NCBI GenBank assembly: GCA_020696915.1
Contig: JAJFMR010000312.1
Span: forward strand, 1-7,415
Direction: 5' to 3'
From: Rhizobiaceae bacterium
Lineage (GTDB): Bacteria > Pseudomonadota > Alphaproteobacteria > Rhizobiales > Rhizobiaceae
Length of the DNA: 7,415 nt
Below the pieces are notes generated by a model. That model searched no databases and was not told where the DNA came from. It was given only the letters and a program-made list of their open reading frames with translations. The position numbers and the translations under genes were made by a program. Shown here in pieces: positions 7,055-7,415 of the stretch (its first letter is position 1; each line of letters begins with the position of its first letter).

Positions 7055-7088
7055 TTCCGGTTACTGTCAGCCGCTGTTGTAACCGGAA
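7055..7088. promoter_or_regulatory. 10-bp perfect inverted repeat, candidate operator or 5' leader hairpin
   Basis: TTCCGGTTAC (7055-7064) and GTAACCGGAA (7079-7088) are exact reverse complements separated by 14 bases. The element ends 39 bases upstream of the GTG of the minus-strand DnrO-like gene. It may be an operator for a dimeric regulator near the promoter or, if transcribed, a stem-loop in the leader RNA. The controlling protein is unknown. Confidence 0.5.
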
Positions 7089-7115
7089 TCTAGGCAGGCG
7101 GCCGCCCGGCGATAA

Positions 7116-7145
7116 TTCGCAAAAGGCGAAAGGTCCCTTTGCGAA
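7116..7145. repeat. Imperfect inverted repeat TTCGCAAA / TTTGCGAA
   Basis: The 8-bp arms TTCGCAAA (7116-7123) and TTTGCGAA (7138-7145) are perfectly complementary. Two more pairs form inside after one mismatch, and a nested AAAGG-TC-CCTTT hairpin (7129-7140) competes with it. It lies about 100-130 bases upstream of the minus-strand gene and could be a binding site or the terminator region of the gene further right; neither is shown. Confidence 0.4.
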
Positions 7146-7292
7146 AATGCACATGCGAACCGGGCGGCATTGGCATCGAGTTCCTGGCCGACAGGCCGCT
7201 CGATCGACTGCCGAACAGCGCCGGCCTCAATTTGGTCATAGCGCGACAACGAAGCCGCCGCCCTGCCCGGTCCACCCGTCGCGTCTGCCGGC

Positions 7293-7415
7293 TCATGCCC
7301 GGGCGAGCGCGATCTCGATCCCTTCGAGAGAATGTCCGGTGAGGTTTCTTGCGAGTTCTCCGACCAGTTTCGAGGAGACCGCCTCGTGGAGGTGCAGGCG
7401 CATCTCGCCCAGCGT
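7293..7415 (-). CDS. C-terminus of a host-attachment (eRF1-like) family protein, partial
   Basis: The minus-strand frame is open at the right edge and ends at TGA 7295-7293, giving 40 residues: TLGEMRLHLHEAVSSKLVGE, then LARNLTGHSLEGIEIALARA. The pattern LGE-(L/M)-R-x-x-(L)H-x-x-V, then GELA-x-(D/N)LT-x-H and a closing IE-x-A(L) is what I remember from the end of the family called protein required for attachment to host cells, common in Hyphomicrobiales and related to the archaeal release-factor fold. The match rests on a short tail only; the body of the protein is outside the window. There is no evident link to nitrous oxide reduction. Confidence 0.6.
   Translation of the reverse strand, partial: TLGEMRLHLHEAVSSKLVGELARNLTGHSLEGIEIALARA

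Larger units (their letters stand above)
7017..7292. other. Intergenic stretch upstream of the DnrO-like gene
   Basis: These 276 bases separate two minus-strand genes and hold no convincing gene. They contain the ribosome binding site of the 6540-7016 gene and two inverted repeats (7055-7088 and 7116-7145). I found no TTGAT-N4-ATCAA type FNR box and no clear sigma-70 promoter. The part from about 7151 to 7292 shows nothing I can name. Confidence 0.6.

Noticed and set aside
7067..7249. 60-codon minus-strand frame with a TTG start
   Set aside because: Weak start, no ribosome binding site seen, no recognisable motif, and it overlaps both inverted repeats.
7090..7296. 68-codon minus-strand frame whose ATG overlaps the stop of the partial attachment-family gene (ATGA)
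   Set aside because: The overlap is suggestive of coupling, but the product is very Arg-rich with no recognisable feature and covers the inverted repeat at 7116-7145; chance is more likely.

Overview
The window is the 3' two thirds of a nitrous-oxide-reduction (nos) cluster from a GC-rich proteobacterium. The gene order Z-D-F-Y-L-X, a clade I type NosZ and a Tat-exported NosX point to an alphaproteobacterium, most likely Hyphomicrobiales (rhizobia or Phyllobacteriaceae-like). This placement is by gene order and protein style only; no database search was possible.

Layout on the + strand: the C-terminal half of nosZ (2-991, 5' end outside the window), nosD (988-2361), nosF (2358-3275), one long ORF joining nosY to nosL (3272-4531), nosX (about 4547-5536), then a LysR-type regulator gene (5576-6520). 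The first four overlap by four bases each (ATGA), so they look translationally coupled; nosX follows after a 15-base gap and lysR after 39 bases. A perfect GC-rich hairpin (6506-6530) closes the block and is shared with a convergent minus-strand gene (6540-7016) for a small secreted helical protein resembling proteins labelled DnrO. Upstream of that gene lies a 276-base intergenic stretch with two inverted repeats. The far right edge holds the last 40 residues of a minus-strand protein resembling the host-attachment (eRF1-like) family.

How the genes work together: NosZ is the periplasmic copper enzyme that reduces N2O to N2 using the CuA and CuZ centres. NosF (ATPase), NosY (membrane permease) and NosD (periplasmic beta-helix protein) form the ABC-type machine needed for copper-site assembly. 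NosL is normally an outer-membrane-anchored lipoprotein that carries Cu(I) to this machine. NosX is a flavin transferase that flavinylates the electron-donor protein NosR, which would lie upstream of the window.

The most unusual point is that nosY and nosL are not separate. A single uninterrupted reading frame runs from the last NosY transmembrane helix straight into the copper-binding domain of NosL. The NosY cytoplasmic tail, the NosL start and the NosL lipoprotein signal with its lipobox cysteine are all missing, while the NosL copper residues are kept. A fused permease-chaperone would be tethered to its partner, but the predicted membrane topology puts the NosL domain on the wrong side of the membrane, which makes this worth checking.
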